Assembly (NCBI GenBank): GCA_022410635.1
Contig: JAJVDF010000430.1
Span: forward strand, 193,010-257,009
Length of the DNA stretch: 64,000 bases
Reading direction: 5' to 3'
Source: Tretioscincus oriximinensis
Lineage: Eukaryota > Chordata > Lepidosauria > Squamata > Gymnophthalmidae
Position 1 is the stretch's first letter. Every line of letters starts with the position of its first letter. Positions 45,189 through 57,394 of the stretch are shown here, in pieces. Under the pieces are notes generated by a model. It did no database searches. It saw only the letters and a list, made by a program, of their open reading frames with translations, and was not told the DNA's origin. The position numbers and the translations under genes are program-made.

Positions 45189-47838
45189 CCTGGGTGGACG
45201 AACTGGGTGGGCCTAGTCTTACTCTGCTCTGTCCCGCAGGTTATTCAGTACAGCACTGTTCCAGACCAGTGGGGAGGGGGTGTTGCTGTGGTCCATAAGG
45301 CTTCTATCTCCCTCACCAGGTGGCCAATTCGCTCTGCTTCAGGGTTTGAGGGGCTGTTCCTGCTGTTGGGCAATAGAGACAGAATAGCAATGTTGCTGGT
45401 GTACTGTCCACCCCGCTGCCCAGCGTCCTCCCTATCTGAGTTGGCTGAGGTGGTCTCCGACATGGTGTTGGAAGCTCCCGGCACTGTGGTATTGGGGGAT
45501 TCAAACATTCATGCAGAGGCTAGCCTCACTGGGCCTGCTCAGTCCTTCATGGCCTCCATGATAACCATGGGACTGTCTCAATGGGTTACTGGCCCAACAC
45601 ACAGAGCAGGACATACTCTCGACCTGGTCTTTGCCATAGAGCGAGTTGGTGAGAGTCCGTTGATAGGAGAGCTTGTGTTAAGCCCTTTGTCATGGACGGA
45701 CCATTCCCTGGTGAGATTTGGACTTACAGTGGCAGTTCCCCACCTCAGGGGTGAAGGACCCATTCAGATGGTCCACCCACGGAGACTTATGGAATCTGGG
45801 CAATTCCTGAATGCTCTGGGGGATTTTCTGGTTGGCATGGATGGTGCTCCTGCCGAGGTTCTGGTCTCTCTTTGGAATCAGGAGATTACCAGGNCTATTG
45901 ACACGATTGCTCCCAAGTGCCCTCATCGTATCTGTGGAGCCCGTAGAGCACCCTGGTATTCTGGGGAGTTAAGGGCGATGAAACAGTAAGGGCGACGGCT
46001 GGAGTGCAGGTGGCATAAATCCCACAAGAGTCTGACCGAACACAGGTTAGAGCACATTATCGTGCCTACCAAGTAGCGGTGGTGGCAGCGAAAAGGAACT
46101 ATTTCTCTGCTACCATTGCGTCCTCGAGTAGTCATCCAGCAGAGCTCTTTCGNGTGATAAATGGCCTAATAAGATCCAGCCCGAGACTGCAAGGACAAAG
46201 GCCATCCAATATCTGCTGTGACAAATTTGCAAGGCACTTTGAGGGCAAAGTTGCTCAGATTCGTGTGGAAATTGGATGCCACTCTTGTGAATAGCCAGGA
46301 GGAAGTGTCCAGAGAACCATCTGGTCCTGTTATCTTGGATCAGTTAAGTTGTTGTGCCCTGATGATGTGGACAAGCTGCTTGTTGGGGTTCGGCTAACAT
46401 CTTGCCCTCTGGATCCTTGCCCTTCCTGGCTGATAAAAGCCAGTCGGCACGGTATGACCGGGTGGGTCCATGCTTCTTTGAGGGATGCAGTGGTTCCGCC
46501 GGCTCTTAAAGAGGCGGTGGTGCGCCCTCTCCTCAAGAAGCCTTCCCTGGACCCAGTAGAGTTAAACAACTACCGCCCAGTGGCCAACANACCCTTCCTG
46601 GGCAAGGTTCTGGAGAGGACGTGGCTGTTTAACTGCAGGCATGCTTGGAAGAAACGAATTATCTAGACCCATTTCAATCTGGCTTCAGGCCTGGTCCTAG
46701 CACGGAAACCGCCTTGGTCACCTTGGTTGATGACCTTCTTCGGGAGAGGGACAGGGGCAATACATCCCTGTTGGTCCTCCTGGATCTCTCAGCGGCTTTT
46801 GATACCATTGACCATGGTATCCTCCTGGGGAGGCTGAGGAGTTTAGGAGTTGGTGGCAAGGCATTGCAGTGGTTCCGCTNCTATCTCCAAGGCAACCTCC
46901 AGAGAGTGGTGATGGGGGANTCTTGCTCGACACCCTGGGAGCTCACTTGTGGGGTTCCTCAGGGTTCGATCCTCTCTCCCATGCTGTTTAACATCTATAT
47001 GAAGCCGCTGGGAGAGGTCATCAGGAGATTTGGTGTGAAGAGTCATCAATATGCAGATGACACTCAGCTCTATCTCTCTGTTCCATCTGAATCAGGAGAG
47101 GCGGTTGAAGTGCTTGACAGGTGCCTGGAGGCAGTGATGGGCAGGATGGGGGGCACCAAATTGAAGCTGAATCCAGGCAAGACACAGGTGCTGTGTGTCT
47201 CTTCATCCCGGGTCCATGAAGTGAGTAGGCACCCTGTCCTGGATGGGGTTGAATTCCCCTATAAGGGACGGGTGCGAAATCTAGGGGTGCTTCTGGATCC
47301 TTCGCTGACACTTGAAGATCAGGTGGAGGCGGTGGCCAGGAGTGCATATTTCCAGTTACGTCTAGTTTGCAAGTTGCGGCCACTTCTGGTCAGGGATGAT
47401 CTGGCTAGAGTGATGCACGCTCTGGTAACTTCCAGGTTGGACTATTGTAACGCACTCTATACGGGGCTGCCCTTGAAAACGGTTTGGAAGCTGCAGCTGG
47501 TGTAGAATGCAGTCGCTAGACTGCTGACCAGAACAGCTGGCCGGACACACATCACAACAGTCCTGAAAGAACTGCACTGGCTGCCAATTTGCTACCGAGC
47601 CCAATTCAAGGTATTAACTCTAACCTTTAAAGACTTACATAACTTGGGCCCCAAATATGTAAAGGAACGCCTTCTCCCATATGAGCCTGACCTTTGGCTA
47701 GAAAACTACTGTCTCCTCCCCATTTTTAGAAAAGGCCGTTTTTAATGTGTTAAAATGATGGTTTTATTGTTAACTGCCCTGAGATCTATGGGTATAGGGT
47801 GGTCTAAAAATGTAAATAAATAAATAATAAATAAATAA
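45189..47838 (+). mobile_element. L2/CR1-clade LINE, largest copy (endonuclease and RT)
   Basis: The 5' end is lost in the gap. Positions 45207-45989 (260 codons) encode the C-terminal half of an AP-type endonuclease: VLGDSNIHAEA, THRAGHTLDLVF and SWTDHSLVRFGL. After frame breaks, 46349-46666 and 46645-47505 encode the reverse transcriptase with LNNYRPVAN, DPFQSGFRPG, VLLDLSAAFDTIDH (domain A), CGVPQGSILSPMLFNIYMKPLGE (domain B), QYADDTQLYLS (catalytic YADD), KLKLNPGKTQVL and VRNLGVLLDPSL. After a stop at 47503 the C-terminus continues (ELHWLPICYRAQFKVLTLTFKDLHNLGPKYVKERL). A deletion near 47690 removes part of the C-terminus before the tail CCTGAGATCTATGGGTATAG and (AAATA)n. At least three disabling breaks are present. 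Confidence 0.9.
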
Positions 47839-47839
47839 T

Positions 47840-48756
47840 AGTTCTGATAGTACTAAAAGAGCTGCCATTACGTTTTTTCTGTCTAGCACTTTCTTTAGCT
47901 TCTATAGATGGGTTCCAATTGTCAACAGTAACTAACTTACTATCTTCCTTTTTCTCATCTTCAAGCAGAATTTCTGATTCTGGCTTTTAGTTATTTTCCT
48001 GTTGCTTTTCTATANTGTTTTTTCACAATGACAAGTACTTATCGAAAATCTTGGATGCCCAACAGGTTCATGAATCTGGCAATAGAAAGAACAACAGCCA
48101 AAAACGTGAGAAGAGTGAAATGGAGTTTTGCTGGGCGGATNGTGGGGCCTGCTGGGAAGTGTAGTCCAAACATCAGACAGCCTCTTCCGCTCAACCTATG
48201 CAGGGCCCTGCCCTGCAGACTACACTGCAGTTAACCCTGGGAGTGAAGATGTTTCTTTAGGTAATTTGTGCCCAATCCTGCACATGGAAATAANTTTTCT
48301 GCTGATAGAAAAGTGGCTGGGGGACCGGCATGTAATGCTACGAGACTGGAGACTTCTCCTCTATCTCAGACTCAGTTTAGTAACACATAAAACTGCACTT
48401 TTAATTTTGCCCCAGTAAAAAGTAGACATATAAGTCTGTTTCCTAGCAAATTCATATTAATCCACGTTTTAGCTGTCCTACAAATCAGCCAAGTCAATAT
48501 TCTCTTACCTTTAGGATAAGATCTTGCTGCTGAATGCACAGCATGTTAGATAATACGTTTGGGTGGATGAATCAAATTCTGGCATTAAAATTGCCGAAAG
48601 GACTACACGTATCAACAACTTTAGATACANATGTGATACCACTCCAAAGATAAAAAGTAAAGAAGAACTAAAGAGCGTCTTGATCAAGGTGAAAGCGGAA
48701 AATACAAAAGCTGTCTTGAAGTTCAACATTAGAAAAAGCAACTAAGATCCTGGTAC
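47840..48756. repeat. Unclassified dispersed repeat (family X, copy 1) and flanks
   Basis: About 47940-48330 shares ordered blocks with 57.40-57.84 kb and, in reverse, 52.45-52.64 kb: CTTCAAGCAGAATTTC, ATGACAAGTACTTATCG, GGGAAGTGTAGTCC, CTGCAGACTACACTGCAG, and CTGATAGAAAAGTGGCTGGGGG. I know no family for it. Confidence 0.6.
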
Positions 48757-49050
48757 ATAAGAACATAAGAAGAGCCATACTGGATCAAGCCACAGCCCTT
48801 CAAGTCCAGCATTCTGTGTCACACAGAGGCCCACCAGATGCACTTGGGTAGTCCGAACAGAGGAAAGCAAAATATGCACCTGTTCATGACTCCCTGCAAA
48901 TGATATTTCAGGAGTCCTGCCTGTTGCTCCATCCCGGAGACAACATCCACACATCCATCCTAGTATCCATTTATACCCTTGGTGTCCATAAACCTGTCTA
49001 GTCCTGTCTTGAAACTATCCAAACTGTTAGCTACCACAACTCTTCATTTT
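48757..49050 (-). mobile_element. CR1 LINE 3' end (subfamily A)
   Basis: It begins ACATAAGAACATAAGAAGAGCC, followed by ATTCTGTGTCACACAGAGGC and the coding end LSSPVLKLSKLLATTT in antisense. It is truncated near 49040. Confidence 0.9.
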
Positions 49051-50050
49051 TGTTGCCCTTTTCTGCATAAATGGAAGCATGGTTTTATTTTCTTGGGCTA
49101 TTGTAATAATGAAATTAAAAGACACTCGCTTCTTGGGAAGATAGCTGTGGCAAACCTGAACAGTATATTAAGAAGTAGAGACACCACCTTACCTATAAAG
49201 GTCTGAATAACTGAAGGTATATTTTTCTCAGCAACACTGAGAAACACTGAAGAATCTGGGCTTTCAAGCTGTCATGCTGAAGCGTCCTTTAGAAAGCATG
49301 GAGATTACTAGAAGAATCTGTTCTATTCATTAGCACAAATACTGGAGCTGACCTGCTAGTACGTTAGCCACATAATGAGAAAACGGCCCCATACAGAAAA
49401 AGAACCAATGCTGGGAAAGATTAAAGAAAAAAGGAGAAAGTGACAACAGGTGATAAGATTGATATATAATGTTACGGAAACAATAAGCATGAACTTAGGC
49501 AAAGTCTGGGGGACAGTGGTGGATAGAAGGGTCTGATGTGTTAGATTCACACAGAGGTAAAAATATCAAAGCTGATGAACTATTAGACCTTTTAAGACAT
49601 ATATCAGGTAAGTCTGCACAAGTGGGAGCAGCAAGGTGGAAAAAGGGAGAAAGCTTCTACTTTGCAGTTAATGTGCTAAAGATACGTTTACCGGGGGATT
49701 AGTCATCAATGGTCATTAGGATATGTGAACCTTTCAAGCTTCCCCAAGGCAGTGTTTCTGCATTCTCATGTACATATTTGCTATGTCTGTACTAATCCTT
49801 AACCATGTAGTACTTTCATTTTCAAGCTGCCATGAAGTTGGGATATTTTGAATGCCCATTGAAGAGAACTTTGAAATTGCAAAGATATGCTGTTCTTCAT
49901 TACAGCATACTCTAAATTTTTAAAACCGCACCCTATGTAGTTTTACAGGCCAAATTTTTAAAGGCCAGGTACAAATCATGTGATAAATTCATGCTATTTT
50001 AATTAGCCAATTTGAATTGACTACATATCAAATTTGCAAAAATAGATTCC
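49051..50050. other. Upstream stretch without recognised features
   Basis: AT-rich non-coding sequence. No motif-bearing frame or named repeat. Confidence 0.4.
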
Positions 50051-50052
50051 AA

Positions 50053-50390
50053 CTTCATAGAATCATAGTGTTAGAAGGGACTTCAAGGGTCATGGGAAGA
50101 TTCACTAAACCATCCCATGCAGATGGCTGTCCAGCCTGTTTGAAGACTTCCAGCGAAGGAAAACTCATCACCTCCTGTGGCAAACTATTCCAATGGTTTA
50201 TCATCCTTACTGGCAGAAGCTTTCTTCCCCGATATCTAATCTAAATCTACTTCCTTGCAGTTTCAATCCATTGCTTCTAGTCCTTTCATGTGTTGATGAC
50301 ACCAAAGTTNCTCCCTCTCTGTGTGACACCCCTNCAGATATTTGTCGACAGCTACAGCTTCAGATATTTGTAGACTGCAGATGTTAGGAG
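50053..50390 (-). mobile_element. CR1 LINE 3' end (subfamily B)
   Basis: CATAGAATCATAGTGTTAGAAGGG, TTCACTAAACCATCCCATGC, AAACTCATCACCTCCTGTGG and CAATCCATTGCTTCTAGTCC are the antisense of the copy at 34.5-34.88 kb. It is degenerate toward 50390. Confidence 0.8.
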
Positions 50391-50858
50391 AGAAATTACT
50401 TCAATTGGTGTCCCTTAGTGTATGGCTCAGGCAAACTGCTATTTAGCACATTCCTAATTTAAGCTGATAATTGATGAGTTCAGGTGCTCACCAACGCAAA
50501 ATTAATTGCTTGTAATTAAGTCCTGAAGTTCCAGGAAGCTGCTTTCCTAATATCTGCTAAAGTTTCTCATCAACATTTAGTTATCAGCATGACTAATAAC
50601 TTGTGTAGATAGGTATCAGTATGCCAGAATGATCACAGACTGGTAGCAGTGTCTTTGTAATGTGACATCACCAGAGACATAGAATGCCTTTAAAAAGGAG
50701 ATCCTTTATGTAAGGTGTGATTGGTTTCCATGATATTGCGGCTTATCAGATACATGTAGCTTGTAAGTCCTCAAGAGTTCTGCTCTCATGGGATATTGAA
50801 CTCCCAGCCATGCCATATGATGCCTGCTGCATTACTGCAAATCCATCATCCTGCAGCC
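50391..50858. other. Upstream stretch without recognised features
   Basis: No gene or named repeat was recognised here. Confidence 0.4.
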
Positions 50859-51175
50859 ATTTAGAAGAANAAGAGAAGAAGAACTTGGTTCTTATACCCC
50901 GCTTTTCTCACCTTTTCAAAGGGACTCAAAGCGGCTTACAAGGGTATTTTGCCCGAAGGCTGACATTCTATCTTCCCCACCAGGCTGTGGTGGNTCCCAT
51001 GTATCTACTTGCAGTCAGTTGCAATTTCTTACAATTTATGCTTTCGAATAGCTGGGTTGGCTAGAGCTGCAGGCTAGTGGAAGGTGCTCACCCCTCCCNA
51101 CGTCCCACACAGGGCTTCGAAACCCCATCTNNCAGGCGAGAGACGAATTCCTAAGCGACTGAGCCATTCGCGTGG
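50859..51175 (-). mobile_element. tRNA-derived SINE (type 2)
   Basis: On minus the head reads GAATGGCTCAGTCGCTTAGG and GGGGTTTCGAAGCCCTGTG; the tail contains TTGTAAGCCGCTTTGAG and GAGAAAAGCGGGGTATAA. It is closely similar to the 39.3-kb copy. Confidence 0.8.
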
Positions 51176-51359
51176 GTTGATCAGGCTGGAAGTTCAATTC
51201 CCCATAAGGATACCTAGAATAACAGGTCATGACTGGTTATGAATTTTAAAAAGGAAGGGAATATTCTTCTATATGAAGATATGGCTCCAATGTGTTTTTN
51301 TCTCTCTTCTGCATTCACATGCAGCATCCACATTTGTTTTACAACCGTGCTTTTCCAAG

Positions 51360-51645
51360 ATTCACCGGCAAAAATAGGAAGTGTGGGATGTATTAAGAGG
51401 AACATGGAATCCTGATCACGTGAAGTAATTATTCCTCTGTGCAGTACTTTTGTCAAACCACACGTGGAATACAGTGTTTAATTCTGGGCACCCCAATTTA
51501 AAAAGGACATAGATAATAAACTGGAGCAAGTTCAAAAGAGAATTATGAGGAAAGTGAATGGTCTAGAAACCATCTCCTATAAGAAACAGTTAAGGGGTCT
51601 AGAGATGTTTAGTCTGCAAAAGGGAAGATGGAGAAGTCTCCNTGC
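51360..51645 (+). mobile_element. CR1 LINE fragment (subfamily B)
   Basis: GGGATGTATTAAGAGGAACATGG, GAAGTAATTATTCCTCTG and ACTTTTGTCAAACCACACGTGG correspond to 34.30-34.54 kb of the open copy (encoded C-terminus: SREVIIPLYS..., HLEYCVQF...). It is truncated at both ends. Confidence 0.85.
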
Positions 51646-53849
51646 AGTTACTATGGAGAGCAGGAGGGAGGCGGAAGATGAATTAAAGATACATACAGAA
51701 CCACGGTAAAGGCAAACATTCACCTTCCTTTTCTAAGTTAGACTCTGTGTGCCATTTGGTCTTGGAATTANAATAGGTGGGGGTGGACGGGGAGATAAAA
51801 TTCACGCAGTGACACCGCTGTGAAGTCCAGTGTCCTATCTCCATATCTTTCTCATGGTTTTGCCAAACGCAACCAGGGCAGAAAGGATTGTAATCTGAAG
51901 ACCTTGGGGAACGCTTGCTGAAATGCAGGGAACAACAAGCACAGAAGTTTATACAACATCATGGGTGCAATGGGAGTCCCCCATTCTGATGCCAATGTTC
52001 ATTCAAACAAACCATGCAAAGATTACGCCTGGTACATCTGAAGCAGAAATGGAAGCCCGCAGTGGGCAACATGAGCTCTTACCCGCTTTCTTTCTGGGGA
52101 AGGGGGGAGGAAGACCACAACAGGGGGTTATCCTGCTCTGAATGTAACACTGAAAAGCAACAAAATACTAAAATATACAACGCAATATAAATCTATATCA
52201 TTCATAAAGTACTGGACACTCAACCAAGCCATGGAGTAAATTAAAAGTGGTCTTTTTCTGTTTCAGAAAAACAGTGACCTAAGGAGCCTGTTGTCCACAG
52301 GCCATTCTAGGCAAGCACAGAAATGACATGTGGACAACAGGACTCATAAACCATTTTTTTNAAANAAAAGTACAAATCAGGCCAAAGTCTTCCAAAAAGT
52401 TAGCTAATAACGTGGTGGGTCATATGACCACAGGAAATTTAGCCTTAGGCAGTACAGTCCCCCAGCCACCTTCCTATAAGCAGAAAACATTTTTCCTGTA
52501 GTGGGATTGGGTACAGATTAGCTAAAGAGGCTTCCTCCATCCCAGGGTTAGCAGGCTGTGCAGAAGCCCCGGTGCCAGAATAACTACAGCTCTGTTTCAC
52601 TTTGTGCATCCAAGCTTTTATAACAAGCACTTGTGGTNACAAAAATTGCATAGAAAAGCAGGCAGAAATACAATTTAAAACCATAAAACAGGAAGCAGAA
52701 ATTTGTTTGGCTGTTATTGTTTATGTCTGGGACCCCGNCTATATGGCAACAGAGGGAAGAGAATTCCTATTTGTATTGGATGCTGACATCTAACTGGAAA
52801 GATATTTTGGGATCTGCACTGCTCCTGCCATGGGAAAGGGAATTTGCCATTTTTCTTGAATACATAACAAATCCCTTTGGAAGTACCATGGTAACAGGCG
52901 TTGCCATAGCTGTGTCACTAACAACCAGGCTGAAAAAAAATAAAATAAATGGACACGTCTTACTAGAATTCTGTTTTTAAAAACTGTATGCTACAATTCC
53001 AGCATTAAATCCATCAGATTTCAAATCAGGGTCATACGCACATAAGAATTCCCACGTTTGCAAAGATCTTAAAAAATGAGGTTTGACTTAACAGATACAC
53101 AATTGCAGAGTTTTGCTCGAGCAGAGGGGACTGGAGCACTCCAAGTCTAACAGAAAGGAAAAATAATAAACAAAATATTAAGCAGGCTGAGCAATGACTA
53201 AAAAGCTGCATTAGTATTTGAAAACAACAATGTATTTTAAGTAGGAAAGAATCTGTATTGTAAAAATGTATCTAGCTGCAAAAATTAGTTACTTTAAAAC
53301 GGCAAGAAAATAGTTTGCTTCTTAGATTTGTCTTGTGAAGTAGTTGCAGCATATTAGAGAAGAAGAATGGGTCATTCAGGGTGAGAAAAAGCAGCAAATT
53401 TATTAAGGAAGGGAGAACCCCAGTGCCCAAGTGATCACCAGTAGAAACTGGTCAAGGTGGGAAATTGATTCTAATTGGGGTCATGCTCAAGGTCTTCAAA
53501 CGCAAACTTAAGAGCTTTCCTATTCTGAGTGGGTTAAAAAGCTGAAGATTTGCTATAAGACCCCCTTACTAGATTTCCTGGACACAAACTAATAACATAG
53601 TTATTTACTGGAATACTGTTATTGTTATTAATATTAATATATTAATTGAAGTTGCAATTCATTCAACAGCACCAGAGAATCTGCATTTATCGTGCTTTTT
53701 TGGGAGAGGGGGTGGGTATTCACCTGCAATGAAGAGGCAGAGGGACAGTAGAGGCAATATGAATTGCGAGGACATCTTCAAATTGCTATTGGCTGTTGAC
53801 CCTCAGCACACTGGGGGGGGGGGAGGTAAGCCAAAAGTAAACACTCTGG
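51646..53849. other. Upstream stretch, with one copy of unclassified family X
   Basis: Family X copy 3 lies at 52445-52640 (minus): GGCAGTACAGTCCCCCAGCCACC, GCAGAAAACATTTTTCCTG, CATCCAAGCTTTTATAACAAG. Fragments near 53490-53600 (AAGACCCCCTTACTAGATTTCC, ACACAAACTAATAACATAG) resemble the Penelope-like family. A poly-G run is at 53812-53822. No gene is seen. Confidence 0.45.
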
Positions 53850-54028
53850 TTCTGTTCACACTGAGCCTTAATTGTAGGCTTTAACTCAGAATAGGAGCCT
53901 GCCACCCACATGCTAGTGTAGACTATGGCAGGACCCAAATGAAGCCTGCCATAGTCTATGCCGGCATGTGGATGACCAAGCTCNGTCCTGGGATATAACC
54001 CTTAATAAGGCTCAGTGGGGACAGGGCC
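53850..54028. mobile_element. Palindromic MITE, CTGCCATAGTC family (copy 2)
   Basis: It begins GGTTCTGTTCACACTGAGCC and ends AATAAGGCTCAGTGGGGACA. The two halves are reverse complements around ATGGCAGGACCCAAATGAAGCCTGCCAT. No coding content. Confidence 0.75.
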
Positions 54029-54083
54029 CCTTAGTCTCCATTCCCCAACCCAGTAGACACAGGCTGACTTGAACTAAACACAC

Positions 54084-54399
54084 TGTGAGACTCTTGATGG
54101 TGAATAAACACTCAGACAAGTGATTTCAAGCTCTGAAAGTGATTTATTACAGCTCTAGAGAGCATCTGAGTTAGGTCTGCAGTGATTGCCTGCTGCCAGA
54201 GCAGCTATATTTATACAGTCCTCTGGCCAATCACTGCATTCCCATTTTCCCGCTCAAAATACTAACCAAGGATTGGTTATATTTAAACACCAGAGGTTTC
54301 CCTCCAAAACTCTTTTGAACCCAGGAGGTTCCCCTCCAAAACATATAGTTTTTAAGGCACCATACTATATACATATATACATGTCATATATCCATGACA
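54084..54399 (-). mobile_element. Solo LTR (family 1, copy B)
   Basis: Same structure as the copy at 32.3 kb: on minus TGTCATGGATATATGAC at the 5' end, CTGTATAAATATAGC, TAATAAATCAC, GAGTCTCACA at the 3' end. Flanking CACAC/CACAG may be a 5-bp duplication with one difference. No internal region is present. Confidence 0.75.
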
Positions 54400-54579
54400 C
54401 ACAGAGACTTCTAATTCACCAAGGGACATCTGTGCATTTTTGATACCTTTAAAAACAAGGGGAAATTGGGACCCTTAGCATCTTTTATATATATAAAGAT
54501 ATTTTAAAAGGAAGAAACATGTAAAATAACCCATGAGCATATAAAGGAGGTATTCTATACAGGAATACCGTAAACTTCC

Positions 54580-55045
54580 AAGAAATAGCTGNGTTCGTCT
54601 GTGTCCNGAAAATCTAGCAATGGGGTCTCATAGCACTTTGGAGACCAACAAGGAATAGCATAGGTGGAAAGGGTAAAACTGATAGATGGAAGAGTTAGGA
54701 TAGACAAGGGAAAGTATTTTTTTTATCCATATGGTCATTAATCTGTGGAATTTACTTCCAGAAGTGCTGTTCGCCTGGATAGCTTTAAGATAGGATTTTA
54801 AAAGTTCATGGAAGCCTAGAGTACAAATAGCTCCTAGGATGGATTTCTTGATACTCTCTNGGATGGAGCAACAGGCAGGATTCCTGAAATACCCTTTGCA
54901 GGGGTTTGAGAATAGGTGAAGATCATGCCTCCTTCTGTTCCAGACTGCCCAAGTGAAACTGCTGGGCCTCTGTGTGAGGCAGAAGGCTGGACTAGATGGG
55001 CTCTGGCACGATTCAGCAGGGCTCCTCTTTTGTTCTTATGACCCA
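54580..55045 (+). mobile_element. Penelope-like fragment followed by a CR1 3' end (subfamily A)
   Basis: Positions 54582-54668 (GAAATAGCTGNGTTCGTCTGTG, AATCTAGCAATGGGG, CTCATAGCACTTTGGAGACC) belong to the Penelope-like family. From about 54670 the CR1 region follows (GACAAGGGAAAGTATTTTTT, GGAATTTACTTCCAGAAG) and ends GGCTCCTCTTTTGTTCTTATG. Confidence 0.7.
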
Positions 55046-55614
55046 TTTGCTAGAAATGCACTAAGGAATATTGATGATCAGCATATCTCGAACAGTACAG
55101 AAGGCCTGCTAGCTTTCTAATAGACCAAATGGACCATCCTAGACAGTGTGATTTATTTTTCAGCAATAGAAGTGGTGCCAGCAATCAGTAGCTCCTTTCA
55201 AGGAGAAGAAAACAGCAGCTATGCCCACAAGTCAAGCAAACATTGCTGCCTGCTAAATCATCCTCAGTGCTTTAATGTTTGTTGCTCTGTGATTTTATCA
55301 CTGTATTCTTCTGTCCTTATTTTCTACTACATTTGGAAAAGGTCATTTGCAAAGCAGCAAATTCAACACAGATCAGTATAACATAGTTACTGAAATTTAA
55401 AATGTGCACTTAAAAGAACCCAATTTGAAAACTACATCATTTTTTTAATTTTTTTTAATGCCAACACAAAATTTATGCAAGGAAACTTGAATCAAAATAG
55501 ACACAGTTCTGCTAATATTATACATTTGAAACATAGAATAAATAGGAAACTTCTGGGGGGCAGGGGAGGCAAGACGACTACCAGGAATAGGGGATGGCGC
55601 AGGCACCTGAGTGT
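55046..55614. other. Upstream stretch without recognised features
   Basis: AT-rich, no motif-bearing frame. The 77-codon frame at 55148-55381 has no domain. Confidence 0.4.
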
Positions 55615-55616
55615 GA

Positions 55617-56078
55617 ACATAAGAACATAAGAAGAGCCATACTGGATCAGGCCACAGCCCATCGAGTCCAGCATTCTGTGTCACACAAAGGCCCACCAGA
55701 TGCACCTGGGCAGTCCGAACAGAGGAAAGCAAAATATGCTGCTCCTATTCGCGACTCCCTGCAAATGGTATTTCAAGAGTCCTGCCTGTTGCTCCATCCC
55801 GGAGGCGACATCCAGACAACTATCTTAGTATCCATTTATACCCTTAGTGTCCATAAANCTGTCTAGTCCTGTCTTGAAGCTATCCAAGCTGTTAGCTACC
55901 ACTACCTCTTCAGGAAGTAAATTCCACAAGCCGATGACCCTCTGGGTGAAAAAATACTTTCCTTTGTCTGTTCTCACTTTTCTACCCAACAGTTTTAAGG
56001 ANTGCCCTCTGGTCCTTGTGTTGTGTGATAGAGAAAACATTTTTTCTCTATTCACTCTGTCGATCCCATGTGCTGGTA
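55617..56078 (-). mobile_element. CR1 LINE 3' end and RT C-terminus (subfamily A)
   Basis: Begins ACATAAGAACATAAGAAGAGCC (3' end, antisense). The minus-strand frame contains NREKMFSLSHNTRTRG.SLKLLGRKVRTDKGKYFFTQRVIGLWNLLPEEVVVANSLDSFK, the CR1 C-terminal end. It is truncated near 56078. Confidence 0.9.
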
Positions 56079-56171
56079 AGGGGGTCTCTCTGGCAGGGTG
56101 GAGATTAGCTGGACTAAACAGCATCCCCCATTCTCTGTCACCCTTGCACCATAGTTATCCATGATCTGTCC

Positions 56172-56402
56172 ATGATCTGGTGTAGTGCTTAGAATGTCAG
56201 GCTCTTATCTGGAAGTCTCCTGGTTCAATCCTGCACTCCTACACAAAATCCAGCTGGGGAACCTTGGGCTACTCATAGTTCTACAAACTTCTCTNAGGCC
56301 CACTTACTTCACAAGGTGCTTGTTGTGAAAAGAAGACCAGAAGGTTATGTAAGCCACTTTGATTCCCTTTGGGTTGAGAAAAGCGGGGCATAAAAGGCGA
56401 TC
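56172..56402 (+). mobile_element. tRNA-derived SINE
   Basis: A-box-like TCTGGTGTAGTGCTTAGAATG, B-box-like TGGTTCAATCCTG, body ACCTTGGGCTACTCATAG, tail GGTTGAGAAAAGCGGGGCATAAAA. Same family as 18.33 kb. Confidence 0.8.
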
Positions 56403-57394
56403 CATCTGATCCTCCTTCCTCCCAGAAGTCTTACTATCCTTTTTAGAGGTCTAGGGAGACAGTGGCGATGGAAGTACGGCTGATACATTCCAGGCCAAAA
56501 TCCAGGCTCAGGTCACCCCTCTTTTAGACCAGCCTGAAGGAAGCTTAATTCCTGAGGTGTGACCACANTCCAAGTGGGCATTTCCTGCATGATGCTTCTG
56601 TAGCCCAAGTTCCATAAAGCACATTCTGCTAGTGCTTGTCCAAATGGAGGCAGTGACCAAAAGGTTCTTTTTTAGCACTCTTGTAGTGCCTAAACTTCTT
56701 CCAGCATCTTTCACATCTATGATGGTGGGCAAACTCAACATTTGACTGTTGCACTCTGCAACTTCCTGGAGCTCCCACCACTGTAATGGATGAACCCTTA
56801 GGCAGCATCCACACACCATTTATTTATCCCACCATTGTGTGGATGCATCTATCANTACTTAAGTTGTTCAGCTACTGAGTTAGTGAGTTCACAAGCTCTG
56901 TTCTGCACAATGTTTAGCACACTCTGATGGGTGACTAATAATAACCTAGCCTTGAATGAAACTAACATTGGACAGATGGCTGGATGACAAAAACTATTTT
57001 TAAAAGCAGACTCCAGGCCTAGTGGTACTTATGCAGCTAGAAAGATAAGAGCTCCATGCAAATGCCACAATCTAACTTCTGACATAAAGGCTGGGAGCTT
57101 TGATGAATAGCAAGATACAAATTCCTGAATAAATAAATAAATAAAAAAACCTTGAAATATGTGTTTTCTGAAGAGTCTCCCATCCAGGATTGCTGAATAA
57201 CTCTTTGCTTCAAGGTCTGCAAGTGTGTGATGCCATCCCAGGAAACGATCAGGGTAACACTGGGTTCCAACATAATAGATTTTAAAAAGTGACATACTTT
57301 TTAGAAGCTGCATCTGGTCAAAAATCCTTTCTACAGACATTAAGAGTCCAAAGTTTTATCCTGGATTTTATAGCCTAGCATATATAGACCAGGT
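56403..57394. other. Upstream stretch with a short palindrome
   Basis: GCATCCACACA at 56804-56814 and its complement TGTGTGGATGC near 56836-56846 form an 11-bp hairpin that resembles the ends of the 60.9-kb and 63.2-kb elements. Otherwise nothing is named. Short frames have no domain. Confidence 0.4.

Noticed and set aside
45207..47505. Possible host genes with endonuclease and reverse-transcriptase domains
   Set aside because: They are pieces of one L2/CR1-clade LINE with stops and frameshifts and an (AAATA)n tail.
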